DNA of 64,000 bases, from contig NZ_SSOM01000073.1 of the NCBI RefSeq assembly GCF_029871235.1, forward strand, positions 62,001 through 126,000, read 5' to 3'. Positions within the stretch are counted from its first letter, which is position 1, and each line of letters starts with the position of its first letter. This document shows, piece by piece, positions 44,201-51,820 of this stretch. The stretch comes from Pseudomonas sp. BN411. GTDB lineage: Bacteria > Pseudomonadota > Gammaproteobacteria > Pseudomonadales > Pseudomonadaceae. The translations under genes were made by a program, and so were the position numbers. The notes under the pieces are model-generated. The model was not told where the DNA came from. It searched no databases and saw nothing but the letters and a program-made list of their open reading frames with translations.

Positions 44201-44248
44201 TGTCGACGAAGTGTCGAAATCACAGGCACGAACTGTCGAGTATCGACA
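44201..44248. promoter_or_regulatory. TGTCGA motif cluster
   Basis: Four copies of TGTCGA in 48 bases: direct copies at 44201, 44212 and 44234, and an inverted copy TCGACA at 44243. The last two make a perfect dyad TGTCGA-GTA-TCGACA. The purpose is unknown; it lies upstream of parD and beside a possible integration scar. Confidence 0.5.
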
Positions 44249-44314
44249 CGCGAGAATTGCTGGAAACCCCGGATTGAGTGGGGCTGCGACGTACTGAGCC
44301 GGCCCTCGGGATGA

Positions 44315-44381
44315 TTCAAATCCCGGCTTTCCCGCCATATCCAGAAAGGCCGCTTGAATCAACGATTTGCGGGGCTTCTGG
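44315..44381 (+). other. possible tRNA 3'-end remnant and degraded hairpin (integration scar)
   Basis: TTCAAATCCCGG (T-loop and 3' T-stem), CTTTCCC (7-base acceptor strand), G and CCA at 44315-44337 have the length and order of the 3' end of a tRNA, resembling the serine tRNA ending in TCCGCCA. The 5' part does not pair, so no whole tRNA exists. A worn inverted repeat, CCAGAAAGGCCGC with GCGGGGCTTCTGG (44341-44381), follows. Such fragments are left where elements integrate into tRNA genes. Confidence 0.4.
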
Positions 44382-44412
44382 TTTGTGCGTTTTACGTTGT
44401 CGTTGCACGTAG

Positions 44413-44614
44413 CTACACAGGCTCCAGCAACCTTGCGTCGTCATTTCGCGGGTTGTTCACGAGCGTGCTTACCGCATACGCCGTGAACTCGTGGCGAGCG
44501 TTGGCAATCATCGCCTTCACATTCATTTCAGGCGTACTTAACGACAGCCACCACTCGATTTCGCCAGTAGTTTTCAATCGCCCAATCTGCTGGGGAAACG
44601 TACCGACCACACAT
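44413..44614 (-). pseudogene. collapsed SRAP-family (YedK/HMCES) gene
   Basis: The minus strand at 44614 reads MCGRYVSPADWAIENYW after AGGAGGGCAGAC, exactly the N-terminus of SRAP proteins, including the catalytic Cys2 that crosslinks to abasic sites. It then meets a stop at about 44530. Another frame over the same DNA continues to 44413 and ends AYAVSTLVNNPRNDDARLLE plus PV, the SRAP C-terminus. The two ends are joined out of frame and about two thirds of the normal 200-240 residues are missing, so the gene is dead. The intact start and ribosome site suggest recent loss. Confidence 0.75.
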
Positions 44615-45276
44615 GTCTGCCCTCCTGTCCTAGCAAGGGGCAGCACTAGCGCCAATATCCATGTCCCCATGCTGGAGGGAATCTAGAAGGGAGAGGCCAC
44701 CACGGGCATCGTGTGGGCCGACGCTTACAAGCGAGCATTACCCGCAACAACCTCCCCCTAAAGATTCAGGTTAGTTGGCACAGTTACATGCACAGTTGTA
44801 GGTGACAGAAGGGGTGTTTCCCCGGCGAATCCCGTGGCTTCGCCAGTAGCAATCGAGCAGCTTCGGAAATGTCCTGTATGGCTGATTGGTGCGCTGGATC
44901 GTTCGGAAAAAGATCCAATCAGAAAGATCTGAGAAACCGCCCGAATCAGCGTAGGCTGGGAGATGCCCGTCGGAGTCCGGGTGCCAGAAAGGGCCACAAC
45001 CTCTTCCTCGGAAGGGAGAAAGAAGCCTTTAGTGCTTCTCGCGGAAGGAGAGTGAGGTATTGCGGTACGAGACCTCCTCCGCACCCCCCCGCAATGCCTC
45101 CCTTTTTCGGCACGCTATACCTCGCTCTCCCTTTAATTTTTAACCCCCTTCCCTGGTGTTTCAACTTGCCCCGCCCCGTCAAAAAAGGAAGAGGGGAGCG
45201 GAGCTCGGGAAGGATTCGAGAGGTAGCCTGGTAATCCGCGTTCGTGAATGAACGCGCTCCACGGGTGCTCCGCTCC
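44615..45276. other. 660-bp stretch without supported gene
   Basis: Base composition is less GC-rich than the surroundings, especially at 44880-44940 and 45110-45190. A minus-strand frame of 108 codons (45084-44758, GTG start, no ribosome site) is open but resembles nothing I know and has no clear coding signal. Probably decayed foreign DNA. Confidence 0.5.
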
Positions 45277-45366
45277 GTAGGATGGGTGGAGCCTGCGATA
45301 CCCATCAGGCGTCGCTCGGCAGCATGGGTATCGCTCCGCTTGCGGAACGCCGCCCGACCCATCCTA
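45277..45366. repeat. GTAGGATGGGTGG-family inverted repeat
   Basis: GTAGGATGGGTGGAGCCTGC and GATACCCATC on the left; GGGTATCGCTCCGC and CGACCCATCCTA on the right. Marks the right edge of the inserted region, just before the stop codon of the CorC-like gene. Confidence 0.7.
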
Positions 45367-45375
45367 TGAGGGTGC

Positions 45376-46716
45376 TCAGTCGAGCTTGAGCACCTTGGCG
45401 AGGACGATCTTCGGGCCTTTCATCTTCTTCACGATGATGCGCAGGCCGTCGGTTTCCAGCACTTCTTCCTCTTCCGGCACGCGGTTGAGGGTCTCGTAGA
45501 CGAGCCCGGCGAGGGTGTCGGCTTCGACGTGGTCGAGGTCTATGCCCAGCAGGCGTTCCACCTTGAACAGCGGGGTGTCGCCGCGCACCAGCAGCTTGCC
45601 CGGCTGATAGGCGAGCACGCCGCGCTCGGTCTTGCGGTGTTCGTCCTGGATATCGCCCACCAGCACTTCCAATATGTCTTCCATGGTCAGAAAGCCCACC
45701 ACCTTGCCGTCGGCTTCTTCGACCAGGGCGAAGTGCGCACCGCCCTGGCGGAACTGCTCCAGCAGGCGCGACAGCGGCATGTGCTTGGTGACGCGTTCCA
45801 GCGGGTGGGTGAGTTCGGCGAGGTCGAAGGATTCCGGCAGGCTGTCCAGCGCCGACAGGGCCAGCAGCAGGTCCTTGATGTGCAGGACGCCGATGAACTC
45901 GCCTTTCTGATCGTCGTGCACCGGGTAGCGGCTGTACTTGTGGCGACGGATCACGCTGAGGATGTCCGCCAGCGGTGCATCGTGCTCCAGGTAGATCAGG
46001 TCTTCGCGGGAGTTGGCCCAGTCCACCACTTCCAGTTCGCCCATCTCCACCGCCGAGGCCAGTACGCGCATGTCCTGGTCGCTGGGGTCGCGGGCGCGGC
46101 TGGAGTGGAGGATCAGCTTCAGTTCGTCGCGGCTGTAGTGATGCTCGTGGTGCGGGCCGGGTTCGCCTTGTCCGGCGATGCGCAGGATGGTGTTGGCGCT
46201 GGCGTTGAGCAGCCAGATGGCCGGGTACATCAGCCAGTAGAAGGCGTACAGCGGCGCGGCGGTCCAGAGCGAGAGCAGCTCGGGCTTGCGGATGGCCCAG
46301 GACTTGGGGGCCAGCTCGCCGACCACGATGTGCAGGTAGGAAATGATGAAGAACGCGGTGAAGAAGGCGATGCCGTGGACCAGCTTTGGCGACTCGATGC
46401 CGACGGACTCGAGCAGCGGCTGCAGCAGGTGGGCGAAGGCCGGTTCACCGACCCAGCCCAGACCCAGGGAGGCCAGGGTGATGCCCAACTGGCAGGCCGA
46501 CAGGTAGGCGTCCAGCTGGTTGTGTACGGTGCGCAGGATGCGGCCGCGCCAGCCGTGCTGGTCGGCGATGGCTTCGACGCGGGTGGAGCGCAGCTTGACC
46601 ATGGCGAACTCGGCGGCCACGAAGAAGCCGTTGAGCAGCACGAGGAAGAGGGCGAAGAGAATCAGGCCGAAATCGGCGAAGTAACTGAGAAAGCTGGAAC
46701 TAGGGGAAGGGTCCAT
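45376..46716 (-). CDS. HlyC/CorC-family membrane protein with CBS pair (PA5362-like)
   Basis: 446 aa. An N-terminal DUF21/CNNM transmembrane domain (FGLILFALFLVLLNGFFVAA, then SYLHIVVGELAPKSWAIRKP), two CBS domains in the middle (KYSRYPVHDDQKGEFIGVLH; VVGFLTMEDILEVLVGDIQD) and a C-terminal CorC/HlyC domain (LAGLVYETLNRVPEEEEVLE). Such proteins act in magnesium or cobalt efflux; the haemolysin label is historical. The ATG at 46716 lacks a visible ribosome site, so the exact start is uncertain. Confidence 0.88.
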   Translation of the reverse strand: MDPSPSSSFLSYFADFGLILFALFLVLLNGFFVAAEFAMVKLRSTRVEAIADQHGWRGRILRTVHNQLDAYLSACQLGITLASLGLGWVGEPAFAHLLQPLLESVGIESPKLVHGIAFFTAFFIISYLHIVVGELAPKSWAIRKPELLSLWTAAPLYAFYWLMYPAIWLLNASANTILRIAGQGEPGPHHEHHYSRDELKLILHSSRARDPSDQDMRVLASAVEMGELEVVDWANSREDLIYLEHDAPLADILSVIRRHKYSRYPVHDDQKGEFIGVLHIKDLLLALSALDSLPESFDLAELTHPLERVTKHMPLSRLLEQFRQGGAHFALVEEADGKVVGFLTMEDILEVLVGDIQDEHRKTERGVLAYQPGKLLVRGDTPLFKVERLLGIDLDHVEADTLAGLVYETLNRVPEEEEVLETDGLRIIVKKMKGPKIVLAKVLKLD

Positions 46717-46759
46717 GGAGGTTTTTGCTTGGAAATGACCGGCTAAGGTTGAAGGCTGA

Positions 46760-46782
46760 CCCCCGACTTTGCAAGTCGGGGG
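46760..46782. other. hairpin between phoR and the CorC-like gene
   Basis: CCCCCGACTT and AAGTCGGGGG form a ten-base stem with a small loop, 8 bases after the phoR stop codon. No T tract follows on either strand, so it may be a processing or partial termination site. Confidence 0.5.
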
Positions 46783-46790
46783 CGTGGGCT

Positions 46791-48095
46791 TCAGGTGCGC
46801 CGGACCACCTGGGTGCCGGGGAAATGGCAGGTGAAGGTACTGCCGTGGTTGAGCACCGAACTGATGTCGAGGCGGCCGCGATGGCGGATCAGCACATGCT
46901 TGACGATGGCAAGGCCCAGGCCCGTGCCGCCGGTGCTGCTGTTGCGGCTGGAATCGACTCGGTAGAAGCGCTCGGTCAGGCGGGGCAGGTGCTTGACCTC
47001 GATGCCGATGCCGCTGTCCTGCACGGACAGATGCGCCCCGGTCTCGTCGCCCCACCAGCGAATGCGGATCTCGCCTTCGTCGGGGGTGTACTTCACCGCG
47101 TTGAACACCAGGTTGGAGAAGGCGCTGCGCAGTTCAGCCTCGCTGCCACGGAGCTTGAAGTTGTGGTCGGCTTCCAGGCTGACGCGGTGGTGGCGATTGC
47201 CGGACAGGGCGATGGCGTCGGCCTTGATCTGCAGCAGCAGCAGGTCCACGGCCACCGGCTGGTTGTCCGAGGGGTAGTCGGTGGCTTCCAGCTTGGCCAG
47301 CAGCAGCAGGTCGTTGAGCAGGTTCTGCATGCGCTTGCCCTGCTGGCTCATCTGCTGCAGCGCGCGGGTCCAGCGCGGGTTCACGTCCTCGACGTTGTCC
47401 AGCAGGGTCTCCAGGTAGCCGGCGATCACCGTCAGCGGCGTGCGCAGCTCGTGGGAGACGTTGGCGACGAAGTCCTTGCGCATCTGTTCCAGCTGGTGGA
47501 GGCGGGTGACGTCGCGCACCAGCATCAGGTGCTCGCTGTTGCCGTACTTGGTGATGTGGAACTGCAGGCGCAGGCGGTCGTTGACCGGCGAGGGCAGGTC
47601 CAGCGGCTCGTGGTACTGGCCTTGCTCGAAGTATTCCTTGAAGCGCGGATGGCGGATCAGGTTGGTCACCGGCTGGCCGCTGTCCTGCGGGGTCTTCAGG
47701 CCCAGCAGGGTTTCCGCGGCGCGGTTCCACCAGTCGAGGTTGCCGTCGCTGTCGAGCATCACCACGGCGTCCTTCAGGGCGGCGGTGGACTCCTGCACGC
47801 GGTCGATCACCGCCTGTAGGCGGCCACGCACGCGCTGGTCGCGGCGCTGGAGGTGGTAAATGCTGTCGAACACTTCGCCCCACAAGCCGTAGCCGTCAGG
47901 CGGCGCTTCGTCGGGTTGGTGTTCCTTGAGCCATTTGTACAGGCGCAGGAGTTGCGCCAGGGTCCAGCCAAGATAGGCGCCGAGGCCGATCACCAGGGCC
48001 CAGGCATATTGGCCGGTGACCAGGCCGGCCAGCAGGCAGGCACCGATCAGCAGTAGCAGGCGGCGGATGACTACGCCGCGCCAGTCTTGATTCAC
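46791..48095 (-). CDS. phoR: phosphate regulon sensor histidine kinase PhoR
   Basis: 434 aa. Two N-terminal helices (RRLLLLIGACLLAGLVTG; WALVIGLGAYLGWTLAQLL), a PAS domain (VVMLDSDGNLDWWNRAAETL), the H box FVANVSHELRTPLTVIAGYL, and the ATPase boxes NLVFNAVKYTPDEGEI (N), VQDSGIGIEVKHLPRLTERF (G1/F) and STGGTGLGLAIVKHV (G2). Senses phosphate status through PstSCAB-PhoU and phosphorylates PhoB. The start is GTG at 48095 with AAGGAC upstream. Forty bases downstream of phoB. Confidence 0.96.
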   Translation of the reverse strand: MNQDWRGVVIRRLLLLIGACLLAGLVTGQYAWALVIGLGAYLGWTLAQLLRLYKWLKEHQPDEAPPDGYGLWGEVFDSIYHLQRRDQRVRGRLQAVIDRVQESTAALKDAVVMLDSDGNLDWWNRAAETLLGLKTPQDSGQPVTNLIRHPRFKEYFEQGQYHEPLDLPSPVNDRLRLQFHITKYGNSEHLMLVRDVTRLHQLEQMRKDFVANVSHELRTPLTVIAGYLETLLDNVEDVNPRWTRALQQMSQQGKRMQNLLNDLLLLAKLEATDYPSDNQPVAVDLLLLQIKADAIALSGNRHHRVSLEADHNFKLRGSEAELRSAFSNLVFNAVKYTPDEGEIRIRWWGDETGAHLSVQDSGIGIEVKHLPRLTERFYRVDSSRNSSTGGTGLGLAIVKHVLIRHRGRLDISSVLNHGSTFTCHFPGTQVVRRT

Positions 48096-48135
48096 CTATC
48101 GCGTCCTTGTGCTCGGCCCTGTGCAGGGCCCGGGG

Positions 48136-48825
48136 TCAGCTTTTGGTGGAGAAACGATAGCCGGTGCCGCGAACGGTCTGAACCAGATTTTCGTATACCT
48201 CGCCGAGGGCCTTGCGCAGGCGACGGATGTGCACGTCGACGGTGCGCTCCTCGACGTAGACGTTGCCGCCCCAGACCTGGTCCAGAAGCTGGCCGCGAGT
48301 ATAGGCGCGCTCCTGGTGGGTCATGAAGAACTGCAGCAGGCGGTATTCGGTCGGGCCCATCTCGGCGGGTTTGCCGTCGATGGTCACGCGGTGGCTGATC
48401 GGGTCCAGCAGCAGGCCGCCGATGGCGATCGGCGCTTCGCTGTCGCTGGGGCCGGCGCGGCGCAGCACGGCCTTCAGGCGGGCCACCAGTTCGCGCGGGG
48501 AGAAGGGCTTGGTGATGTAGTCATCGGCGCCCACTTCCAGGCCCTGGATCTTGTTGTCCTCTTCACCCTTGGCGGTGAGCATGATGATCGGGATGTCGCT
48601 GGTCAGGTCGTCGCGCTTCAGGCGGCGGGCCAGCTCGATGCCGGAGGTGCCGGGCAGCATCCAGTCGAGGAGGATCAGATCGGGTTTGCGGTCGACGATG
48701 ATGGCGTGCGCCTGCTGGGTGTTTTCAGCTTCCAGGCAGTCGTAGCCGGCCATCTCGAGGGCGACGGCGATCATCTCGCGGATCGGCGCTTCGTCGTCGA
48801 CTATCAGGATGTTCTTGCCAACCAT
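48136..48825 (-). CDS. phoB: phosphate regulon response regulator PhoB
   Basis: 229 aa. A receiver domain with DDE at 10-12, phosphoacceptor Asp54 ([10 protein letters not shown]) and lysine in [10 protein letters not shown], plus an OmpR-type winged helix ([42 protein letters not shown]). Activates Pho boxes under phosphate starvation; three such sites occur in this window. I chose the ATG at 48825 ([14 protein letters not shown]), which matches the length of the P. aeruginosa protein; a TTG two codons upstream is unlikely. Confidence 0.97.
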   Translation of the reverse strand: MVGKNILIVDDEAPIREMIAVALEMAGYDCLEAENTQQAHAIIVDRKPDLILLDWMLPGTSGIELARRLKRDDLTSDIPIIMLTAKGEEDNKIQGLEVGADDYITKPFSPRELVARLKAVLRRAGPSDSEAPIAIGGLLLDPISHRVTIDGKPAEMGPTEYRLLQFFMTHQERAYTRGQLLDQVWGGNVYVEERTVDVHIRRLRKALGEVYENLVQTVRGTGYRFSTKS

Positions 48826-48886
48826 GTTCAAGCCTCAAGAAAAGGTCGCGTGTATGACTGATTGCGCCGCATTAGATAACGGAATT

Positions 48887-48904
48887 ATTGCAGGGATGTG
48901 ACAC
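48887..48904 (-). promoter_or_regulatory. Pho-box-like site upstream of phoB
   Basis: On the minus strand GTGTCAC-ATCC-CTGCAAT, two 7-base half sites with 4-base spacing. The first half fits the PhoB consensus well, the second at about five of seven positions. It is 61 bases before the phoB start, with TATCTA about eight bases downstream as a possible -10. Suggests autoactivation of phoBR. Confidence 0.65.
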
Positions 48905-49154
48905 GCCGGGGTTCAGCCTCCTGACTGCCGGCACAGCCTGTGATATCGCCTATTCCGTCACGGAACTCGGGCGATGCGGCCTCGTCTATGCTCAATGAGG
49001 CCGCCGCCATTCAGGGGCGGCCTGGAGCCTGGCACAGGACCCCATCGGCCCGATGGGTGTTCGTGGCTCCTTCCGTCCTGTTCCGCTGCGACCTCCAGCC
49101 GTGATCACAGCTGCCGCCAGGCTGTCGCTGTTCATTCCGAGGAGAGGCTAGAAA
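48905..49154. other. structured gap upstream of the COG4315 gene
   Basis: No gene seen. Several stable dyads occur: GCGGCCTC with GAGGCCGC around 48975-49005, GGCCGCC with GGGCGGCC just after, and CCCATCGG with CCGATGGG around 49042-49061. They may form a structured 5' leader for the gene at 49155. Confidence 0.45.
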
Positions 49155-49541
49155 ATGAGAAGAATTTCCCCGCGGTTCGTTCCGTTGCTCGCTGGCGCAC
49201 TGCTGAGCTGGCCCCTGATGGGGCTGGCGGCCGAGCCGGCAATGGAGAAGGGCGGCATGCTGGTGGATGCCAAGGGCATGACGCTCTACACCTACGACAA
49301 AGACTCTGACGGCAAATCCGCGTGCAACGGCCAATGCGCGCAGAACTGGCCGCCACTGATGGCCGAAGCCGGTGCCAAGGCAGAAGGCGAATGGAGCGTG
49401 GTCAAACGTGACGATGGCTCGATGCAGTGGGCCTACGACAAGAAGCCGCTGTACACCTTCGTCATGGACAAGAAGGCCGGTGACGTTACCGGCGACGGCA
49501 AGATGGGCGTCTGGCACGTCGCCAAGCCAGAAGCCTACTAG
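49155..49541 (+). CDS. exported COG4315-family protein (secreted repeat of unknown function)
   Basis: 128 aa. A signal peptide ends at about WPLMGLAA; the mature part has two copies of the family repeat: GMLVDAKGMTLYTYDKDSDG with CNGQCAQNWPPLMA, and WAYDKKPLYTFVMDKKAGDV with GDGKMGVWHVAKP. Two cysteines (CNGQC) are conserved in the family. Periplasmic or lipoprotein-related; function unknown. GGAGAGGCTAGAAA precedes the ATG. Confidence 0.85.
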   Translation: MRRISPRFVPLLAGALLSWPLMGLAAEPAMEKGGMLVDAKGMTLYTYDKDSDGKSACNGQCAQNWPPLMAEAGAKAEGEWSVVKRDDGSMQWAYDKKPLYTFVMDKKAGDVTGDGKMGVWHVAKPEAY

Positions 49542-49625
49542 CCGGAAAGCTACCTGTACTGTCCCGGCTGCATCGCCAGCGCCTTGCAGCCGGCCAGGAC
49601 GGAGGGGTGATCTATGCGCTGCGCT

Positions 49626-50516
49626 TCAGCGAAGCGCGTAGTCGGCGACTATGCCGGCGAGGATCGCCAGGCCCGCCCAATGGTTGTGCAGGAAGGCCTT
49701 GAAGCAGGCCTGCGGGTCCTTGCTGCGGGTGCTGTAGAACTCCCAGGCGAAGCAGGCGGCGGCGGCCACCAGGCCCAGGTGGAAGCAGGTTCCCAGTTCG
49801 AAGCGATTGCCGGCCAGCAGCAGGCAGAGCAGCGCCAGGCCCTGGAGGATGGCGATGATCAGGCGGTCGGCGTCGCCGAAGAGGATGGCGGTGGATTTCA
49901 CCCCGATCTTCAGGTCGTCCTCGCGGTCGGTCATCGCGTAATAGGTGTCGTAGGCCACGGTCCACAGCAGGTTGGCGATGTACAGCAGCCAGGCTGCGGC
50001 CGGTAGCTCGCCGGTTTCGGCGGTGAAGGCCATCGGCATGCCCCAGGAGAAGGCCGCGCCCAGCACCACCTGCGGGTAGAAGGTGTAGCGCTTCATGAAG
50101 GGGTAGCAGGCGGCCAGTGCCAGGCCGCCGAATGACAGCCAGATGGTCGTGGCGTTGGTGAACAGCACCAGTACGAAGCTGATGGCCACCAGTACGGCGA
50201 AGAACACCAGCGCTTCCCGTGGCGTGATCCGGCCGCTGGCCAGGGGGCGCGCGCGGGTACGGCTGACGTGGCCGTCGAAATTGCGGTCGGCGTAGTCGTT
50301 GATCACGCAGCCGGCGGCACGCATCAGGTTCACGCCGAGGATGAAGATCACCAGGTTGGCCAGGCTGGGGCTGCCTTCACCGGCGATCCACAGCGCCCAG
50401 AGCGTGGGCCAGAGCAGCAGGTAGATGCCGATGGGCTTGTCCAGCCGGGTCAGCTGGATGAAATCCATGGCGCGGGGATGCAGGCGGTTCAGCGATTGCA
50501 ACAGCGTGAGGTACAT
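49626..50516 (-). CDS. ubiA: 4-hydroxybenzoate polyprenyltransferase UbiA
   Basis: 296 aa integral membrane enzyme that attaches the polyprenyl tail to 4-hydroxybenzoate in ubiquinone synthesis. The two aspartate-rich motifs are [12 protein letters not shown] and [17 protein letters not shown]. The ATG at 50516 follows GGGAG at eight bases and gives the length known in P. aeruginosa; an ATG five codons upstream is less likely. Downstream of ubiC, with a 27-base gap. Confidence 0.96.
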   Translation of the reverse strand: MYLTLLQSLNRLHPRAMDFIQLTRLDKPIGIYLLLWPTLWALWIAGEGSPSLANLVIFILGVNLMRAAGCVINDYADRNFDGHVSRTRARPLASGRITPREALVFFAVLVAISFVLVLFTNATTIWLSFGGLALAACYPFMKRYTFYPQVVLGAAFSWGMPMAFTAETGELPAAAWLLYIANLLWTVAYDTYYAMTDREDDLKIGVKSTAILFGDADRLIIAILQGLALLCLLLAGNRFELGTCFHLGLVAAAACFAWEFYSTRSKDPQACFKAFLHNHWAGLAILAGIVADYALR

Positions 50517-50543
50517 CGGCGGCTCTCCCATCGAAGGGCCGGA

Positions 50544-51098
50544 TTATACGGTCTCGATGCCCGCCTGACGCCACAGCTTGGGCAGGAAGATTTCCGCCAC
50601 CAGAACCCCCAGTTCGCCTCGCGAGAAGCACGAACGGCGGCCCCAGAGGCGATCGTCGCGCACCTCAACCGGCAGCAGCGGCGCCGGGTAGCGGGTGACC
50701 TCGATGGCGCCCCGGTCGAAGGCGCGGTCGCTGAACAGCAGCTCGCCCAGGGAGCGGCTGCCGAGCTGGTGCAGGTCCAGCCCCGAGCCTTCGAGGGCAC
50801 TGCGTGCGGCCACGCTGCGGGCGAACACCCAGATCTCGCCGTGGCCGCGCAGGTAGACCTCGCGTACCCAGCCCTGGCTGCCGGCGGGGATGCCCAGGGC
50901 CGCGCACTCGTCGGCGCGCAGGGTCTGCCAGCCTTCTTCCAGCGGGGTGACGCTGAACGCGTCGTTCGACAGGGCGGTCAGCCGGCGGGTCAGCGAGCCC
51001 TGGTCGAACAGCCAGTCGCGGACAGCGGCACAGGGGGCGGGATGGAGCTGGGCGGCAGTCAGCCAGCGGGGCGGATGGGCAAGGGCGGCGTGGGGCAC
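50544..51098 (-). CDS. ubiC: chorismate--pyruvate lyase UbiC
   Basis: 184 aa. Forms 4-hydroxybenzoate and pyruvate from chorismate, providing the substrate of UbiA. Recognised by WLFDQGSLTRRLTAL, GSQGWVREVYLRGHGEIWVF plus ARS, and SLGELLFSDRAFDRGAIEVT. The best start is GTG at 51098, which has no obvious Shine-Dalgarno. Probably cotranscribed with ubiA; divergent from the first rubredoxin gene. Confidence 0.92.
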   Translation of the reverse strand: MPHAALAHPPRWLTAAQLHPAPCAAVRDWLFDQGSLTRRLTALSNDAFSVTPLEEGWQTLRADECAALGIPAGSQGWVREVYLRGHGEIWVFARSVAARSALEGSGLDLHQLGSRSLGELLFSDRAFDRGAIEVTRYPAPLLPVEVRDDRLWGRRSCFSRGELGVLVAEIFLPKLWRQAGIETV

Positions 51099-51262
51099 GG
51101 GCTGGGCTTGGGCGGTGGAAGACGGCGCAGATTAGCACGGCCGATAGCTGTCGGCTGCCTCTTGCCCGCTGGCGGATGAACCAGTACAAAGCGGCCCTGA
51201 CATGTCCGGAAAGCCCGCCAGAGGCTGCGGCTCGAGAACGCGTGATCGATGAGGTAAGAACG

Positions 51263-51430
51263 ATGAAGAAGTGGCAATGCGTGGTGTGTGGCCTGGTCTA
51301 CGACGAGTCCCAGGGCTGGCCGGATGACGGTATCGCCGCCGGCACCCGCTGGGAAGACGTCCCGCAGGACTGGATCTGCCCGGACTGCGGCGTGGGCAAG
51401 CTGGATTTCGAGATGATCGAGATCAACTGA
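51263..51430 (+). CDS. rubA1: rubredoxin 1
   Basis: 55 aa. A single iron is held by four cysteines: MKKWQCVVCG (Cys6, Cys9) and DWICPDCG (Cys39, Cys42). An electron carrier in the AlkG2-type group, receiving electrons from rubredoxin reductase for alkane hydroxylases or peroxide detoxification. GATGAGGTAAGAACG precedes the ATG. A terminator separates it from the second copy. Confidence 0.95.
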   Translation: MKKWQCVVCGLVYDESQGWPDDGIAAGTRWEDVPQDWICPDCGVGKLDFEMIEIN

Positions 51431-51441
51431 TCCCCGCACTG

Positions 51442-51469
51442 AATAAGCCGGCCATGGGCCGGCTTATTT
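51442..51469 (+). terminator. terminator between the rubredoxin genes
   Basis: A 12-base perfect stem AATAAGCCGGCC / GGCCGGCTTATT with a 3-base loop; its U-rich 3' arm and TTATTTGTG act as the tail. Starts 12 bases after the rubA1 stop codon. Confidence 0.75.
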
Positions 51470-51578
51470 GTGTCCGGAATAAGAGCCTATCCTCTGTCTG
51501 GACTGGTCCGGCGGCCCTTGGCGGGCGCCGGTCGATTGGAGTAGGTTCAGTACGGTATCCGCGCCGGCGGAGGTGGTC

Positions 51579-51746
51579 ATGCGCAAGTGGCAATGCATTG
51601 TCTGCGGTTTCATCTACGACGAGGCCGAAGGGCTGCCCGAAGAGGGCATCGCGCCCGGTACGCGCTGGGAAGACATCCCGCCGGACTGGTGCTGCCCTGA
51701 TTGCGGCGTCGGCAAGATCGATTTCGAGATGATCGAAATCGCCTGA
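51579..51746 (+). CDS. rubA2: rubredoxin 2
   Basis: 55 aa, too short for many gene-finding cut-offs. Iron ligands [10 protein letters not shown] (Cys6, Cys9) and Cys39 and Cys42 in DWCCPDCG. The extra Cys38 directly before the third ligand is unusual. GGAGGTGGTC gives a strong ribosome site. Its reductase gene follows 74 bases later, past a hairpin (CGACGGCCC with GGGCCGTCG, 51775-51794). Confidence 0.95.
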   Translation: MRKWQCIVCGFIYDEAEGLPEEGIAPGTRWEDIPPDWCCPDCGVGKIDFEMIEIA

Positions 51747-51820
51747 TCCTCCCCGCCATCCAACCCCATTCAAGCGACGGCCCATGGGCCGTCGAGTCGT
51801 TTCACGAGCAGGAGTGAGCA

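Noticed and set aside
44290-44337. A complete tRNA gene
   Set aside because: Only the last 23 bases fit a tRNA. The preceding bases do not form the T-stem, anticodon or D arms.
44413-44670. Reading 44670-44413 as an intact 85-residue gene
   Set aside because: Its ATG has no ribosome site and its first part resembles nothing, while another frame shows the SRAP start with a strong ribosome site. A broken SRAP gene explains both.
44758-45084. Minus-strand frame of 108 codons
   Set aside because: GTG start without ribosome site, no known motif, and codon choice unlike the neighbouring genes; left as unexplained DNA.
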